Source of the DNA: Anaeramoeba flamelloides
Lineage: Eukaryota; Metamonada; Anaeramoebidae
DNA: 64,000 nt
Direction: 5' to 3'
NCBI GenBank assembly: GCA_027625915.1
Contig: JANTQA010000051.1
Span: 6,200,501 to 6,264,500 of the forward strand
Shown: positions 20,731 to 34,464 of the stretch, piece after piece
How the letters are laid out: every line of letters starts with the position of its first letter
Position numbering within the stretch: the stretch's first letter is position 1
Notes under the pieces: model-generated
The model's database searches: none
The model's input: the letters and a program-made list of their open reading frames with translations, nothing else
Told to the model about the DNA's origin: nothing
Program-made: the position numbers and the translations under genes

Positions 20731-22761
20731 TTATTTGTTGTTTAAAGTTTTTTCTATTTCCAATTCAAGGTCAAACCCAATTGAATTGGAGTTTAGAATT
20801 AAATGTTTCAAAGTATTATTCACCTTTAACATTTCAAGTAAATCTGCTGCGCCATCTTTTTTAATATTATTGGAAGACATATTTAAAGAAGTTAAAGTTT
20901 TATTATTGCTTTTGAGAACGTTGGCAAAGGCTGTTGCGCCTTCATCCTTTGCATAATTTTGTGTGACATCTACACTTTTTAGCAGACTATTTGTTTTTAA
21001 AATCTCTGCTATATGGGTTACCCCATTTCGCATAAAATTCCAGCTTAGATCCAAATGCTGTAGACTACGGTTATTTGGAAGCCCCCTGAGCATAATTTCG
21101 CCTAATGAACTACAAAAGTTTTTCGATAGGCTTAAGGACTCTAAATTAGGGAACTTTAATATAATATCAACAATGTCGATAATATTCATTTGGCCGCAGT
21201 TCCTTAATGCCCCTGTTAAATTGATTGATCGCACATCGCCTATCGATTGGAAAACCAAGATTAATTGTCTTTGCTGTCGAAACCGTTTACCAGAAAAGTC
21301 CAAATTAGTAAATGGCATTGGGCTGTTTTTTAATAATTTAATAAAACGTGTGCAAACACATGTCAATCGAAATAAATGCTGAACATCCAAGTAATCGCAG
21401 ATTTTAAACAATAGTTTGTTCTCAAGCCTTAATAGTGGTGAGGGTTCTAATGATTTTGGGTTTAAATTTGAAATTGCCCTTGTTTTATTGCGAACTCTTA
21501 TTTGTTGCTTTAATTTTTCGCTCATCAAATTGCTTGGTTGGTTTTGTTTCGTGTTGTTATCATTGTTTTTTTTTGCAATTCCCATCCCTGTTTCTTTTTC
21601 TTTTTCTTTTTCTTTTTCATTTCCATTTTCATTTCCATTTTCTTTTTCTTTTTCTTTTCCATTTCCATTTTCATTCTCATTTTCATTCTCATTTTCATTC
21701 TCATTTTCATTCTCATTTTCATTTTCATTTTCTTTTTCATTTTCAATTTCAATCTCAATCTCTCTTTTTGTTTCTTTTTGAATTTCGTTTTTATTAATCT
21801 CTTTCTCTTGATCATTATTTACTAAATTATTATTTGGAACTAGAATTGGATTGGTCTTGGTAATTGTGGTGTTGTTGTTAATAGCTATACCTTTGTTCCC
21901 ACTTAAATTGGGTTTCTGGTTCGTCAGTGTTTTATACAAAGGTGAAGTTTTTTTTAATTGAAATTCCTTGTCCGTCAAAACTAAGGAGCTAACTTCTTCA
22001 AATTGATTTGTATCATATTTCAATAAATCAATTTCCTTTTGAAAAATTTTTAGCATTGTTTCAGACAACTCAGAAAAAAAGACCAAGCCCCGTACTTGAT
22101 GGTAGGGGCAATTTGTTAAATGCTGCTCGTGTTCGTCTCGAGGAAGAATTTTGTTGCAGCCATTGGTTGAGTATTTACAAGGCTGGGGGTACTTTGTACA
22201 TTTTGTTTCAAAATGCTGTTCTTCCAGATCGCGCACAATCAATTCATTACAATACTTGCATTGGAAATTTGCTTTGACACACTCTTTAGCGTGCTCGTCG
22301 GTGTCTATAAAGGTGATTTCCTTCTCGCACCCAAAGGGGCATTTGATCGTTCGGAAGACACATTTGGAAAGGTGCTTTTCTTCGTCTTTTGCAAAATATG
22401 AGTTGTCGCATGGGAAATTCGGGCAATGGACAATGTTGTAACCACAGCTGTGCCGATGCTTGTTGATCTCGCCTCGTTTACAGATTTCATTGCAGCCTTG
22501 CTTCTTGTTTGGGCAATACACCTGCAACTTGTTTAACAATTGACGAACCGAATTCGAGGAATCGGTGCACTCACGACTGACGAAGGGAGTGTCGCATTTG
22601 GGACATGGCTTCTGGTTTCGAATCAGGCGCTGGAAGCATGCTCGGCAAAAGGTATGATCACACGAAGAATCAACAGGATCTTCAAATGGGTTTTTGCAAT
22701 GCGGACACATTAGCGTCTCTTTGATTTGTTTCGAGACATACAAGTATTTTGGTTTGTTCAT
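20731..22761 (-). CDS. RING - TRAF zinc finger - F-box - LRR protein (putative E3 ubiquitin ligase)
   Basis: 676 residues in one exon, starting at the ATG at 22761. Residues 19-56 are a C3HC4 RING (C19, C22, C34, H36, C39, C42, C53, C56). Residues about 83-219 carry repeated Cys/His zinc fingers of TRAF type. Residues about 320-392 are a low-complexity Glu/Asn/Lys run. Residues about 441-490 ('LLFKICDYLDVQHLFRLTCV' and on) read as an F-box. Residues about 505-676 form leucine-rich repeats of the ribonuclease-inhibitor kind (LxxLDLSWN, LTSLNMSSN, LKHLILNSN). The RING would recruit an E2 directly, while an F-box binds Skp1 in SCF ligases. Having both in one chain is unusual. It is convergent with the gene at 16244-19999. 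The F-box is the least certain domain. Confidence 0.9.
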   Translation of the reverse strand: MNKPKYLYVSKQIKETLMCPHCKNPFEDPVDSSCDHTFCRACFQRLIRNQKPCPKCDTPFVSRECTDSSNSVRQLLNKLQVYCPNKKQGCNEICKRGEINKHRHSCGYNIVHCPNFPCDNSYFAKDEEKHLSKCVFRTIKCPFGCEKEITFIDTDEHAKECVKANFQCKYCNELIVRDLEEQHFETKCTKYPQPCKYSTNGCNKILPRDEHEQHLTNCPYHQVRGLVFFSELSETMLKIFQKEIDLLKYDTNQFEEVSSLVLTDKEFQLKKTSPLYKTLTNQKPNLSGNKGIAINNNTTITKTNPILVPNNNLVNNDQEKEINKNEIQKETKREIEIEIENEKENENENENENENENENENENENGNGKEKEKENGNENGNEKEKEKEKETGMGIAKKNNDNNTKQNQPSNLMSEKLKQQIRVRNKTRAISNLNPKSLEPSPLLRLENKLLFKICDYLDVQHLFRLTCVCTRFIKLLKNSPMPFTNLDFSGKRFRQQRQLILVFQSIGDVRSINLTGALRNCGQMNIIDIVDIILKFPNLESLSLSKNFCSSLGEIMLRGLPNNRSLQHLDLSWNFMRNGVTHIAEILKTNSLLKSVDVTQNYAKDEGATAFANVLKSNNKTLTSLNMSSNNIKKDGAADLLEMLKVNNTLKHLILNSNSIGFDLELEIEKTLNNK

Positions 22762-24186
22762 CGAGACGGAGACTATTTGTTGTTTTGTGTTTTTTTATTC
22801 AAATTATTTGGCAAGATTTGTAGAAAAAAAAACTTTCAAAAAATGATAAAAACAGAAATTTCACAAATCTTCTTATTTGTTATCCCCTTCACTGATTTTT
22901 ATTTGAAGGTATTCTTAAAAAGTTATACTGTAAAAGAAAAATTCCTTCTTGTAAGCAATTTTCTGAAATTGCCTTGGATTTTTTAATAAATAATATCCCA
23001 TCCTGAAAATTTAATTCATTCTTGTTTGATCCGGTGGAAAAGATCTCTCCCTCAAGAAAATGAAAATTGGTTTCAGAGAAAATCTTTAATTGCTTTTCAA
23101 TTCCCAGTTAATCTGATTTTTCAAAATACAGATCTCTTATTGATTTTTTCAAAAAGAATAAAAACAAATTCTCATTCAGAAAAAAAGTAGAATAATATTA
23201 ATCTGATAACACTACAAAGTTCTAATATAATATGCGTTTAAAATAGCTATTCTGTTTTTTAATCCTAATTTGGAAAATAATTGTCGTATTTCTAGGGAAA
23301 TTATTAATAAGAAAAAAATTTTTATTTTAAAAACTACTTTTTTTATTTTTTTTTTTTACTCCTTTTTTGATTGTAAATTTTTGTTTTAATTTTCGGAAAC
23401 CGAAATTTAACAAATATAACAACAATAAAAGTCACTTTTAAACAAATTTAACCAAAGAATTAAAAAGTTTAAGATCGATTAATTGAATTATAAAACTATA
23501 AAAAAGATTACTGTGTTTTCCTTTCAAATTCGGAAAAAAGTTTCAATAGGTCAAATACCATTCAACACTTTTTTATTTTGTTGCCAAGTTCTTTGGTTGG
23601 AAAGGAAAAAAGTCTCAAACAGAATATCACAAACTTTGTCTTCCAATGTGAGTCTATAAATCTTATTATGAAGATTATTTTGACAATATCTGATACAAAT
23701 CACAAGTTAAAAAAATTTGAATTAAATATTCAACAAAGTATTCATAAAAAGAGTACCCTTGAGCTATTTTATTCCTTTGTAATCCGTAGATTTCTTTTTT
23801 AAAAATCGGTTTGATTGTCAACTCCAACGTAGCGATTTTTGTATTTGGTTTTATTTCATATTAGACAAAAGGATTTCTACAATGCCATTGAAAGTTCTTC
23901 CCTACCAATAACCAATTTTATTTGACATTTAATTCCCCACCTTAAATAGATTTTGAGAATTTTCACTAACAAAGAAAAGTCTAACTATTTTAATTCAAAA
24001 AAAAGTAAAAAATATTCTCATTTCTTTTCTGTAAAACTTTTTTCATTTTATCCCCTCTTGGACATAACTGCTTTTTAACACAGCCATTGTGCACAAACTT
24101 GATTTTGTTCAAGATTTTTTAGAGAAACTCAGATCATTTTTTAAGTGTTTTTCTTTTTCCAGTCTTTTTTTTTCATTTTAGTAAAA
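22762..24186. other. Divergent upstream spacer, no gene seen
   Basis: Separates two divergent starts (22761 minus and 24187 plus), so it should hold both promoters. I see only A/T tracts and no shared motif that I could defend. The 74-residue frame at 23578-23802 has no domain signal. Confidence 0.4.
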
Positions 24187-27100
24187 ATGACTGAAAAGAA
24201 CAGTAAGCGCTTTGAATTAAATCAACTCAAAGAATGTTGGGTACTCTATTTAGAAAAGGAACAACAACAAGAAAAGTTACTCAAATTACTCCCAAGCTTT
24301 TCTTATTATATGAATTCTGATACATACCCACCAACAATTTCCTTCCCAAAAGAAGAGGAACTCTCTTTTGTTCTTGTAAATACCATTTTAGAAGCTTTAC
24401 AGTCAGCTTCGTCTCAAAATACCACCACAATTGAAACACTTAAAATTAGTGATGATCCCAAGAAAGAAAAACAAAATTGCAAACCAAAGAATCCAAATAC
24501 AAAAATTCAAACCCTACAAGCACTCAAAGAAAAATTAGCTGCTTTAACTCAAAAAACCGGGTGTACTCTTCAAGAACTCCTTTATTGTTTGCTGTGGATC
24601 AGCCATAAGAAATCCAATTTAATGGCAATACTCGTTTTATTGATTAATTGTCTGAAAGAGAGTTTTTCTTTTATCCATTCATTCAAAATGATCATTAACA
24701 AGAACGATCAAACTGTAAATAACCAACAAAACACAACCGGGTTTCTTCAAGGTATTACAATTCTATTTTTTGAGATTATCCTTTCTTCCACTCTAATCAA
24801 AAAAAAAAAAAAAAAAAAAAACAAAAAATCAACAAAAAAAGAAGTTTCTTCAAAGAAAAATTTGAAAAAAAAAAAAGAGAAAATGGCTAAATGTAATAAA
24901 ATATGTTGCAACACCCACTTTACTTCCTTTCCATGATACCTATTTGATTTTTAATAAATAAACAAGGAAGAATAAATTGATCGAAAATCCTTCAGATTTT
25001 GTTCATTGTAAAAATATTTTTCATATTAATTCATGACAAAACAATCACATTAACCAAATTTAACAATATTTGTAACTTTGGAAAAATACTACCAACGGTT
25101 TCACTCGATTTTAGATTCAAATTTAAATTCTTATCAAAATTTTTGCCTCAATTACATTCCCTTTTTTTGATACTGTCATTTTCCAATTCTTATTGAAAAA
25201 TTATTATTTCAGATTCTCAAATAGTTATCGAAAAATTGTCATTTTCGTCGAGAATAAATAAAAGATCTTCACAAGATCATTTAGTCATGAAATCTTGAGT
25301 TTTTAAAAATTTGGTCTCTTTAAATTGAAACTTTTAAATAAAATTTATTGTTTTTAATTTGAAAATAATAGCAAGAAAAACTGTATTCGTTGTGGTTGTC
25401 ATATCTTTTTAATATTTTTCTCAAGACCTAGGGTTTTTGTTCGAAATAATGACTGTTATATTTTCAGGAACTCGAAATAAAAACTTTCATTTATTAATAG
25501 GAAAAAGTCAGTAAATTTGAAAAACTGCTTCTTTCAAAACTTTTTGTTTCAAAGAATATTCTAAAAACCCACTTATTTTTATCGAATTGTTTCTTTGAAT
25601 TGAAAAAAATTAAATTTTGTATTCTTCTTCTTTATCAGAAGTGAGTTAAAAAAAAAATTCACCAAATGGAACTCGAACGAAAAATTTTTAAAAGATTTTT
25701 TGAATTTATTTGTGTTGTTACAAAAAGGAAGACTAAAAAGTTTTTTAATATGTGTTTATGAAATTGTTTGATTTTGTCTTACAAACCCCCTTTACTGATA
25801 CTTGTTAAAAACTTTTTGTTTTCACCTTTCCACTGGCATTTGAATCTTACTTCAAATCTAAAACCCCTGAAATTTCAAAAAACACAGCAAATTTTATTTT
25901 ACTGATCAATTGAAAAATGATAGTTAAAATTTGAAAATATAGATACCATTTTAACAGACAAATCAATAAATTCAAACGATCACTAACCATTCTAATTGGG
26001 ATATTGATTAAAGATTCTGAATCTATCAATTTCAATCCTTTGGTAACTGTAGAAATCAAAAAATTAACAAATCTTCAAAATTAATTGAGAAAAGGGCTGA
26101 AAATTAAAATCTAATTTTGATATTATAATTTTAAAATAAAAAAACCTTTTTATCAATTTAAAATATTTAAATTGTTTTTTTATTTCTAAAAAAGGCGTTT
26201 GATTATTTTCAATTTATATTAAATTAAGAAAAATATTATGTAAAAAAAAAAATCGACGAATTTACCCAAATTTAAAAGCAAAATTTTGGAAAAAATTATT
26301 AAAGATCTAAATAAAATAAAATTCTGATTTTATGTATCTAAAAAAAAATGTAATTACCATAATAGATATTTTCCACATAAAATTAGAATTTATGTAAGGT
26401 ATATTCACATGAAACCGATTTTTGACACAGTTTATACGAAGCTAATTTTTCAAATTTGGGATTTTTTGATTTCTACATTTTCCAAATAATTAAAATTGAT
26501 AGATTTAGAACATTTAATCATTATCCCAATTTGAATGATTAATCGTTACTCAATAATTTATATATTTATCTGTAGAATAGGAATAAATTTGACTTTTTTT
26601 TTTAAGATTTCCAGTTTATCAGAAAAATGAAATTACCTTGTTTTTAAAAATACAGGGGCTTTAGATTTGACAGTTAAATCCGAAAAATTTCAGTTCAAAT
26701 TATCTTTTTTCATTTACTAACTATTTTTTTTTCAGAGAAACCAATCAAATAAAGTTATTTCATTTTAATTCCAGAAATATTTATATAGAACATGATATGA
26801 ATTCTTTTTCACTTTGTTTGTTAAGTTGGAATGCCACTTTATACCCGTTTTTAAAAATCGTAACAACAAATTTTACAAAAGTATCCTTAAAACAATCAAC
26901 AAACCTCAATAGGCCTATTTCCAGGATTTTTTAAAAACAAATTTTGGTTACACTTTTTTAAAATGACTTGAAAATAGAGGTTTTGATGATAACACGTATT
27001 ATTAGTTATACTTGAAATAAATTTGCGATAATATTAAAAAACCGCCATTAATCGTACTTTATCATGAAAAATCATAAAATTACGAGAATCCACATTATTG

Positions 27101-28542
27101 CGATAAAATATAAACTCGTGAAAAAAGAAAATTATTTTTTTGAAACCACTTTAAAAAAAATCTTTTGACTTTTACAAAGCTAATCACTCTTACAACGCTT
27201 TCAAGAAAAAGATCTGTACTCAAAAAGTTAAACATTTACGCCTTAATTTACCTTATCAATAAACCCCATATTTGTGTTTGGGCGATTAATAGTATTAAAG
27301 TGTTTAATTTCGTTTTTTTTTTAAAAGATACCCAATCTTTGTTTATCTTTTCAGTTTGGTTTGTTTAAGATTTTTTAATTTGTTTTTTTTTTTTGTTTGA
27401 GGTTGTTGCTTATTTTTTTTTGGATTTAGGAATATCCATTTACTGTTGATTTGCACCATACTCAAGGAGTGACTTGACACCAAAAAGGGTATTGTAAAAT
27501 TGCTCTTCTTTTGATTGACAAAATTCAAATAACAAAAAAAAAATTTTCAAAAGTATCTCTTGGTCAAAAACTTCAATTTTAAAAAAAAAAGTTTAAAAAG
27601 CATTCTCTTTAATTAAATTATTAATTTTAAAAAAAAGTTTAAAAGTAATTTCAATTTCAAAAAATCAAATTTAATAAAAAAAAAAACCAATTGTTTTCTT
27701 ATTTTATATTCCCAAAGAGTTAAATTTCTTCAATATAAAACGAATAGTTTTCTTTTAGTACACAATCAATTTAATTTAATCTAATTTGTGGTTATTTTGA
27801 TTACCTCTACATTTGAAAAAGCAAAGAAATTGTAATATTCTTCCAGTAAAAATAGCTCATTTGAGAATTGGAAAATAATGAAAAAAAATATCTTCGAGAT
27901 CTCAAAAAGTTCCAAAGATCGAAACTTTGAAACTAACGTTGTTATTTTCAAAATTTTAAATCAAAACCATTCAAATTGGAAATTGAGTGTCTCTCTTAGC
28001 GCTTCTTTCTAAAAATTTCCTCGTTTTTGATTGTGGATTTTTGGAGATTGATCGCACTTCACATGTTGATTTTTTTTATTGGTATTTAGTACTCATAAAA
28101 ATTACAAATTTCTTTCAAATTTAAATATACTCCACCTTTTTCCAGATTTCTATTTTTTAAAAAAGTTATTTTGGAATTTTTTTCAGTTTGGGAAGAATGA
28201 ATCCTCAAATTCAAATAATATAACGTCATCTTTTCAAATTTTTGCAATCAATTTTCCAAACTCCAGTTTACTGGTGAAAAATTTATTTATTTTTTTGAAG
28301 TTTGGATTGAACAAAAAATTTATTACATAATTAAGTTGATTTAATACACACCATGCATTTCCTTTTCAAAAAAAAATATACTCTAATGTAAAAATACTCT
28401 AGTTTTTAAAAATATAAATTCATTAATTTATTTAAAATCAGTTTTTAGTATTCTTTTTAGTTTTAAATAGAATTTTATTTTCAATCTGATAAATTTAAAT
28501 ACATATATTTTTATTTTTTATCCAAAATAACTTCTATTAACA

Positions 28543-28606
<64 letters not shown>

Positions 28607-31600
28607 CATTTTAATAAATATATTAATAGAAATTGAATCTGTAGAAATGAGTTGTTTTAAAATTATTACAAATTGTTTTAATAGTAGATTAGCTCTCGAA
28701 CATTTTATTGAAATGAATTTTTTCCAAGATATATTTCAAATAATTTTATGTTTTAATAACAAAAGCAATTTGAATTCAAAACTTATTAAATTAATTCAAA
28801 GTATTTTTAATTTAATTTTAAAATATTATTCAAATATCTTTCAAGAATTATTTTTAAAAAATAATTGTATCAAAATCTTTTTAAACAATTTCCCAAAATT
28901 TGAACAAAATAGAATAACATTAATTATTGTTGATTTTGTTTTAAAATTAATTTTGAAATCATCAAAATATTCAAAGAAATTATTAGATGAATTAGACAAT
29001 TTAAATGGATATATAATTCTTTCGGAAAGCTTTTGTAAAGCGATATTGATTAAAGAACCAAATTTAGAAATGATTAATACTGTTTTAGTTAATTATTCCA
29101 AACTAGTTTTTTTATCAAACAATAAGCAATGGAATAAAAAAAAGAGCAAAAGACAAACTCAAAGAAAAGAAAATTTGAAAATCCAAAATATTAAAGCAAT
29201 GAAGGCATTGCATTTACTGTATCTAAAAACTTCAATGACCTCACCTTCAACTGAAATAAAATCCTTAATTGAAATTAATTTATCAATATTTTTAACAGAT
29301 TTGTTTAATTCCAATAAAGAAAATTATCAAATTTCCTCAAAAGAATATATTTTTATTCATATTATTCAATCATTGGAATATTTTCACTACGAAACAAAAA
29401 GAAGTATTTTTACAATTTTAGAAATAATAATTGGCAAATATGGAATAAACCCCATTGAAGAATTAAAAGAAATAATTGAACAATCTTTAAATGATATATT
29501 AAGTAAACCAACATTGATTTTATTATTTAATTTATTTTATAAACTTTTATTTAGATATAATTTATCTTTGTCAATATTTTATAAAATTGGTTATCCAAAA
29601 TTAATTCGTTATTATTTAAAAAAATTTATAATCTTTTCAAAAAAAGAAAGCCTTGAAAATAATAATAAAAACCAAAAAAACAGTTTTGGAACGGAAAATG
29701 AAAATGAAAATGAAAAGGAAAATGAAAAGGAAAAGGAAAAGGAAAATGAGAATAACAATGGTAAAGGACTAAACAACAACATAGAAGTAGAACCAGAACG
29801 TGGTGATAATAAATATAACTCACAATTATTTGAATTAATCATATCAAATGCCTTATATTTCTATACACAAACAAATGAAAAACAATCTGCAATACAAACT
29901 TGGAAGTTTGATTCAACATTAGATTTACTTGAATTAATGGAAAATCCCAAGTATAATGAGAAAAGTTGTCAATTGTTTTTTACTATCATTTATTTGAATA
30001 CTGATCCACAAATTTTACAATTAATAAAATATATCCAATCCCAAAATAAAAAAGATATTGAATTAAAAATCAAAATTTTTAATGGGCTCAAAAAATTATT
30101 TCGTAAAGATCCGAAAATGAAAAATTTATTTTTTCAACAAAAAGATGGCTTTTTAGTTTGTTTAAGTTGTTTAATAAATATTGAAAAAACAAATGACCAA
30201 GAAGATGTAAAGGAAATAAAAGAAAAAGAAAAAAGAAAAAATCTAAAGGAGTTCTCGAATATTAAGGAAGATAATAATTTTGATAATGATCCAAAATTCA
30301 TTGGAAAAAATGATCAAAAACACAAAGTCAAACAAAATAAAAATGTCGCCAAGGATATAAAACAAGAAATAGATGAAAAAAACATTCAAAATTTTCCAAT
30401 TGAATTGATTCCTAAAGAAAAGGAAATAGAAAATAACACTGAAAAAAAAAATGAAATACTTAAATTAAAATTTTTAAAAACAATTTTTTTATTTTTAATT
30501 GAAGGGTTAAGGAATTCTTCGTTAAATAGAATTAAATTTCAAAAATGCGCTGTTCCCTTTTTATTAAATATTTTAAAGGACAATAATATCTTAAAAGGCA
30601 AACTAGGGTTAAAATTGCTGTTATTATTTCTTGACTTGTCAATTGAATGCAAATTATTATTAAATTATAATCAGAATTTAAATAAAAAATCATATCAAGA
30701 TTATCATATTGAAAATCCACATTCAATTTATATTGCATTAAAAATAATGGGTTTATTGCAGATGGAGAAGCAAATTATTATATTAAAACAAATATTAATC
30801 ATCACAAAATCCAATTTTCTTAATTATCAAAAAATTTCAGTTTTAAAAATCATTAAATTATTTATGAATAAATATTCGAAAAAGATAAAAACAGCTTTGA
30901 TTAATGATGGTAATGAACAAAACAATAAACACGAACAAAACAATAAAAATGAACAAAATAATAAAAACAAACAAAATGATAAAAACGAACAAAATAAGAA
31001 AAACGAAAAAAATGATAAAAATGAACAAAATAAGAAAAATGATAATAATCAAAGTAATAAAAATATAATTGAACTTTCAAATTTATTTTTTAAATTAATC
31101 AAAGGGTTAGGCAGGTATGGGATATCTACTTCCGAATTATTGATTTTATTTCAATATTTAAATAAATTATTAAAAAATGAAGAAAAAAATTCCATTTTAA
31201 TAAAAAAAATTATGAACATTCTTTTAAAAATGTCAAAAATTAATAAAATTAACAACACTCCATATATTATTTTTAATCCATCAACTAGCAATAATTCTAG
31301 TATTAATGTTAACGGTAAGAATTGGAAATTGAATTCAAAATTAAATAATTTCAGTTTCATATTTTGGTTTAAAATCGAAAAAATTCTCAATAATAAAGAT
31401 AGTTATCATAATGATCAACCTTTAATAATTTTTCAAATATATCTAAAGAAAAAAAATTCGCCATTAATTACAATAGGTATAATAAGCAACCAATTGGCAA
31501 TAAAAACGTTAAAAAAAAATTGGTATATTTTTAAGAATTTAAAGTTAAAAAAATTAAAATGGTACCATATAACCTTAAACATATCGAAAAAAAGATTAAA

Positions 31601-34364
31601 TTCAGATGTGACAGATTTATTTATTAATGGCAAATTAATTGAAAAAAAAAAAATTAATTATCCAAAAATGATCGACAATAAATGCAGTTTTATAATTGGT
31701 AATTTACCAAACCAACCAAACAAATCACCAATTTTAAAATGGAATCTAACAAATTTTTATTTTTATGAAAATGTATTAACCTTAGAAAAAATAATGTTAT
31801 TTTATATTTTGGGACCAAATTTTTATTCACTGTTTTTAGAAAAGAAATTTATTTTTCAAAATTATTATAATTTTAATTGTAAAAAAATCAATTTATTTTA
31901 TCAAAATCAAAGTAAATTAATAAAAAATCAACAATTCAATAATTTAACATTTGATAAAAGTAATATATTTTTAGATGAATCTTCATTAAGTAACATACAA
32001 CGGGAAATAATAAATGATTCTTTATCCTCGTCACCATCCTCATCATCGTCCTCATCCTCATCCTCATCCTCATACTATGCATCCACATCCTCTTCAACCA
32101 CATCCTCTTCAACAATATCCTTACGATCAACGAATTCACATCAATCACTTCCATCTTCAAACAAAACAATAAAGACGGTTAATAATACCAACAATTTCTC
32201 CAAAAGTATTTTTCAAATGACCCAAAACAATTTATTTAATAGTTATATTAAAAACGAAAATATAAAATATTTAATTAATCTATTTTTTTTTAATAAACAA
32301 CAAAATACAAATTTATTAATATATGAAAAAATCATTTTTTCTTTAAATCCTAGAATTATAAATAAAAATTTGGAACAATCAACTGTATATTTTCTAAATT
32401 TGTCTTCAATAAAAGGCAACCCAATTGGAATTATTAATGGAGGCGTTTATTCTTATTTTTCAAATACTTTAAATAAGCAATTATTAAACATTGGTGTTTC
32501 AAACATTTTTTGTCTGTTAGAACAATTTAATAATAGCGAATTCTTTAATATTTTTTTAAAAATTTTACTTAATTTTTTACGTTACGATTCAAAAAATTTA
32601 AAAGAAATCAAAAGAATAAATGGATATGGCGTTTTAGCTATAATATTATTTAAAAAAATTAAATTAATTAATAAAAAAACAATATTTTTACTTTTTCGAC
32701 TAATTGATAATGCAAATACTGACAATAAATCAAATGATGATAATAATAAAGATAAAGGAAATAATATCCTGAATCGCAGTAAGGGGCAAGATAAAGATAA
32801 AGATAATAACAAAGATAATATCGTAAACAACAATGATTTAATTTCAAATTTGAATCTGTTTAAAGAAATATTTGTAAATAGGGAATTTATTAAAAAATTA
32901 AATCGTAATTATCAAGAATTGATTTACAAAAATATTAGGAATTTCATTTATAAAAACCATTTTTCTGAAATTAATCTCGAAATTTTGATTCAATTAAATT
33001 TTTTTGATTCTTGCTTATATATTTTGAAAGAAAAACAATTATCTAAATTAATAATTAAATATTTAATCCAAATCTTTGGGTCAATTTTAAAATATAAAAA
33101 TAATTTCAATAATTTCAATAATCTATTTACCTTTATTATTGTGATAATTGAAAACCCAACAAAATACAATTTATTTATTTTAAATAAATTATTTTTAGAA
33201 ATCTTATCAATTTTTTCATTTTATAAATCATATAATTTGGAACAACACTTTAATTTAATTAGTAACCACTTCAGACCAAATTGGATTTTTTCAATATTAC
33301 AACAAAATATTGGCAATAATAATATTAATTTATTTCTTCAAATTATTTTTTGTTTGCTACAATCATCAAACAAATTTTTAAACGAATTTTACAATTTTAA
33401 TGGATTTAAAAAGTTATCATTTTTTTTCCCAAAAATTGCAAATAGTGATTATCCCTTAATTTTATTAGTTAGTTATCTTGTGGGAATTAATATAAATTTC
33501 CAAAAATTAAATAAACGAAATTATTTCAAAAAAATCAAAACAAAATTAAACAAAAAAAATATTAATATACCCTTTGTTGATAAATATTTAAGAGTTCCTA
33601 AATATTTGATAATTTCGATTTTGAAAATTATTCAAAAAAATTCTGAATTATTTTTTTTAAATAAATTTAATTTTGGAAATGAAAAAGATAATAAAAAATT
33701 CCAAAATGATAATGATAATGAACAAAATAATAAAAAAATACCAGACTTGAACAATACTTTACCAAAAGAAAAAAACAATGAAAATGAAGAAGACAATAAA
33801 AATGAAAATGGAAATGAAAATAATAAAAAAAACGACCTAAATCAAGAAATAAATAATGACCAAATAAAAAAAATTGATATTAAATATTTTCCAATTGAAT
33901 CAATTAATAAAGAAATTCAAAACACAACAATAATTACTTCAAAAGAAAATAATAATAATAATAATAATAATAAAGATGATGATAATGTCAAGAACAATAC
34001 TAATAATACCGCTAATAATAAAATACTCAAAAGTAATAATAAACACATGCATGAAAATAATAATAATATCCCAAATGAACTGATCAAAAATAAAAATCTT
34101 AATAAAATTAAAAAAATTAATAATAACAAAAATAATGAAAAAAAAAATATTGGAATCAATAGTTGGTTATTAATATTAAATAAAATATTTTTAAAAATCC
34201 CTCATTATAAAAATGATTTCATCACACTAGATTTTTTTTATATTTGCAATTTAATAATTTTTCCAAAAGTTATTATTAAAAAATTTAAACAAATCAATCA
34301 TTTTAAATGTATTTTAAAAAAATCTCATTTAAATTCAATTCAAAAAAATGTAGATAATAATAAT

Positions 34365-34432
<68 letters not shown>

Positions 34433-34433
34433 C

Positions 34434-34464
<31 letters not shown>

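Larger units (their letters stand above)
24752..28644 (+). other. Putative 3.9-kb first intron of the BEACH gene
   Basis: Donor CAAG|GTATTA at 24752 and acceptor CTGTAG at 28639-28644. Contains a family A repeat (27450-28110) and, near its 3' end, a (CA)n(TA)n microsatellite at about 28548-28608. Its early part also reads as an in-frame Lys-rich tail to a TGA at 24936; I treat that as intron. No other gene is seen inside. Confidence 0.5.

Noticed and set aside
21525..21815. Phe/Ser/Leu-rich or Lys/Met-rich open frames opposite or shifted from the low-complexity runs (also 21416-21825, 16796-17026, 29612-29842, 34340-34579)
   Set aside because: They are shadows of GAA/AAT/AAC-type repeats of the real coding frame, with no domains or plausible starts.
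24752..24936. Extension of the BEACH first exon to a TGA, giving a 263-residue Lys-tailed protein
   Set aside because: The sequence after CAAG|GTATTA turns into A-runs, and the splice phase to 28645 fits. I treat the tail as intron but cannot exclude a separate short gene without RNA data.
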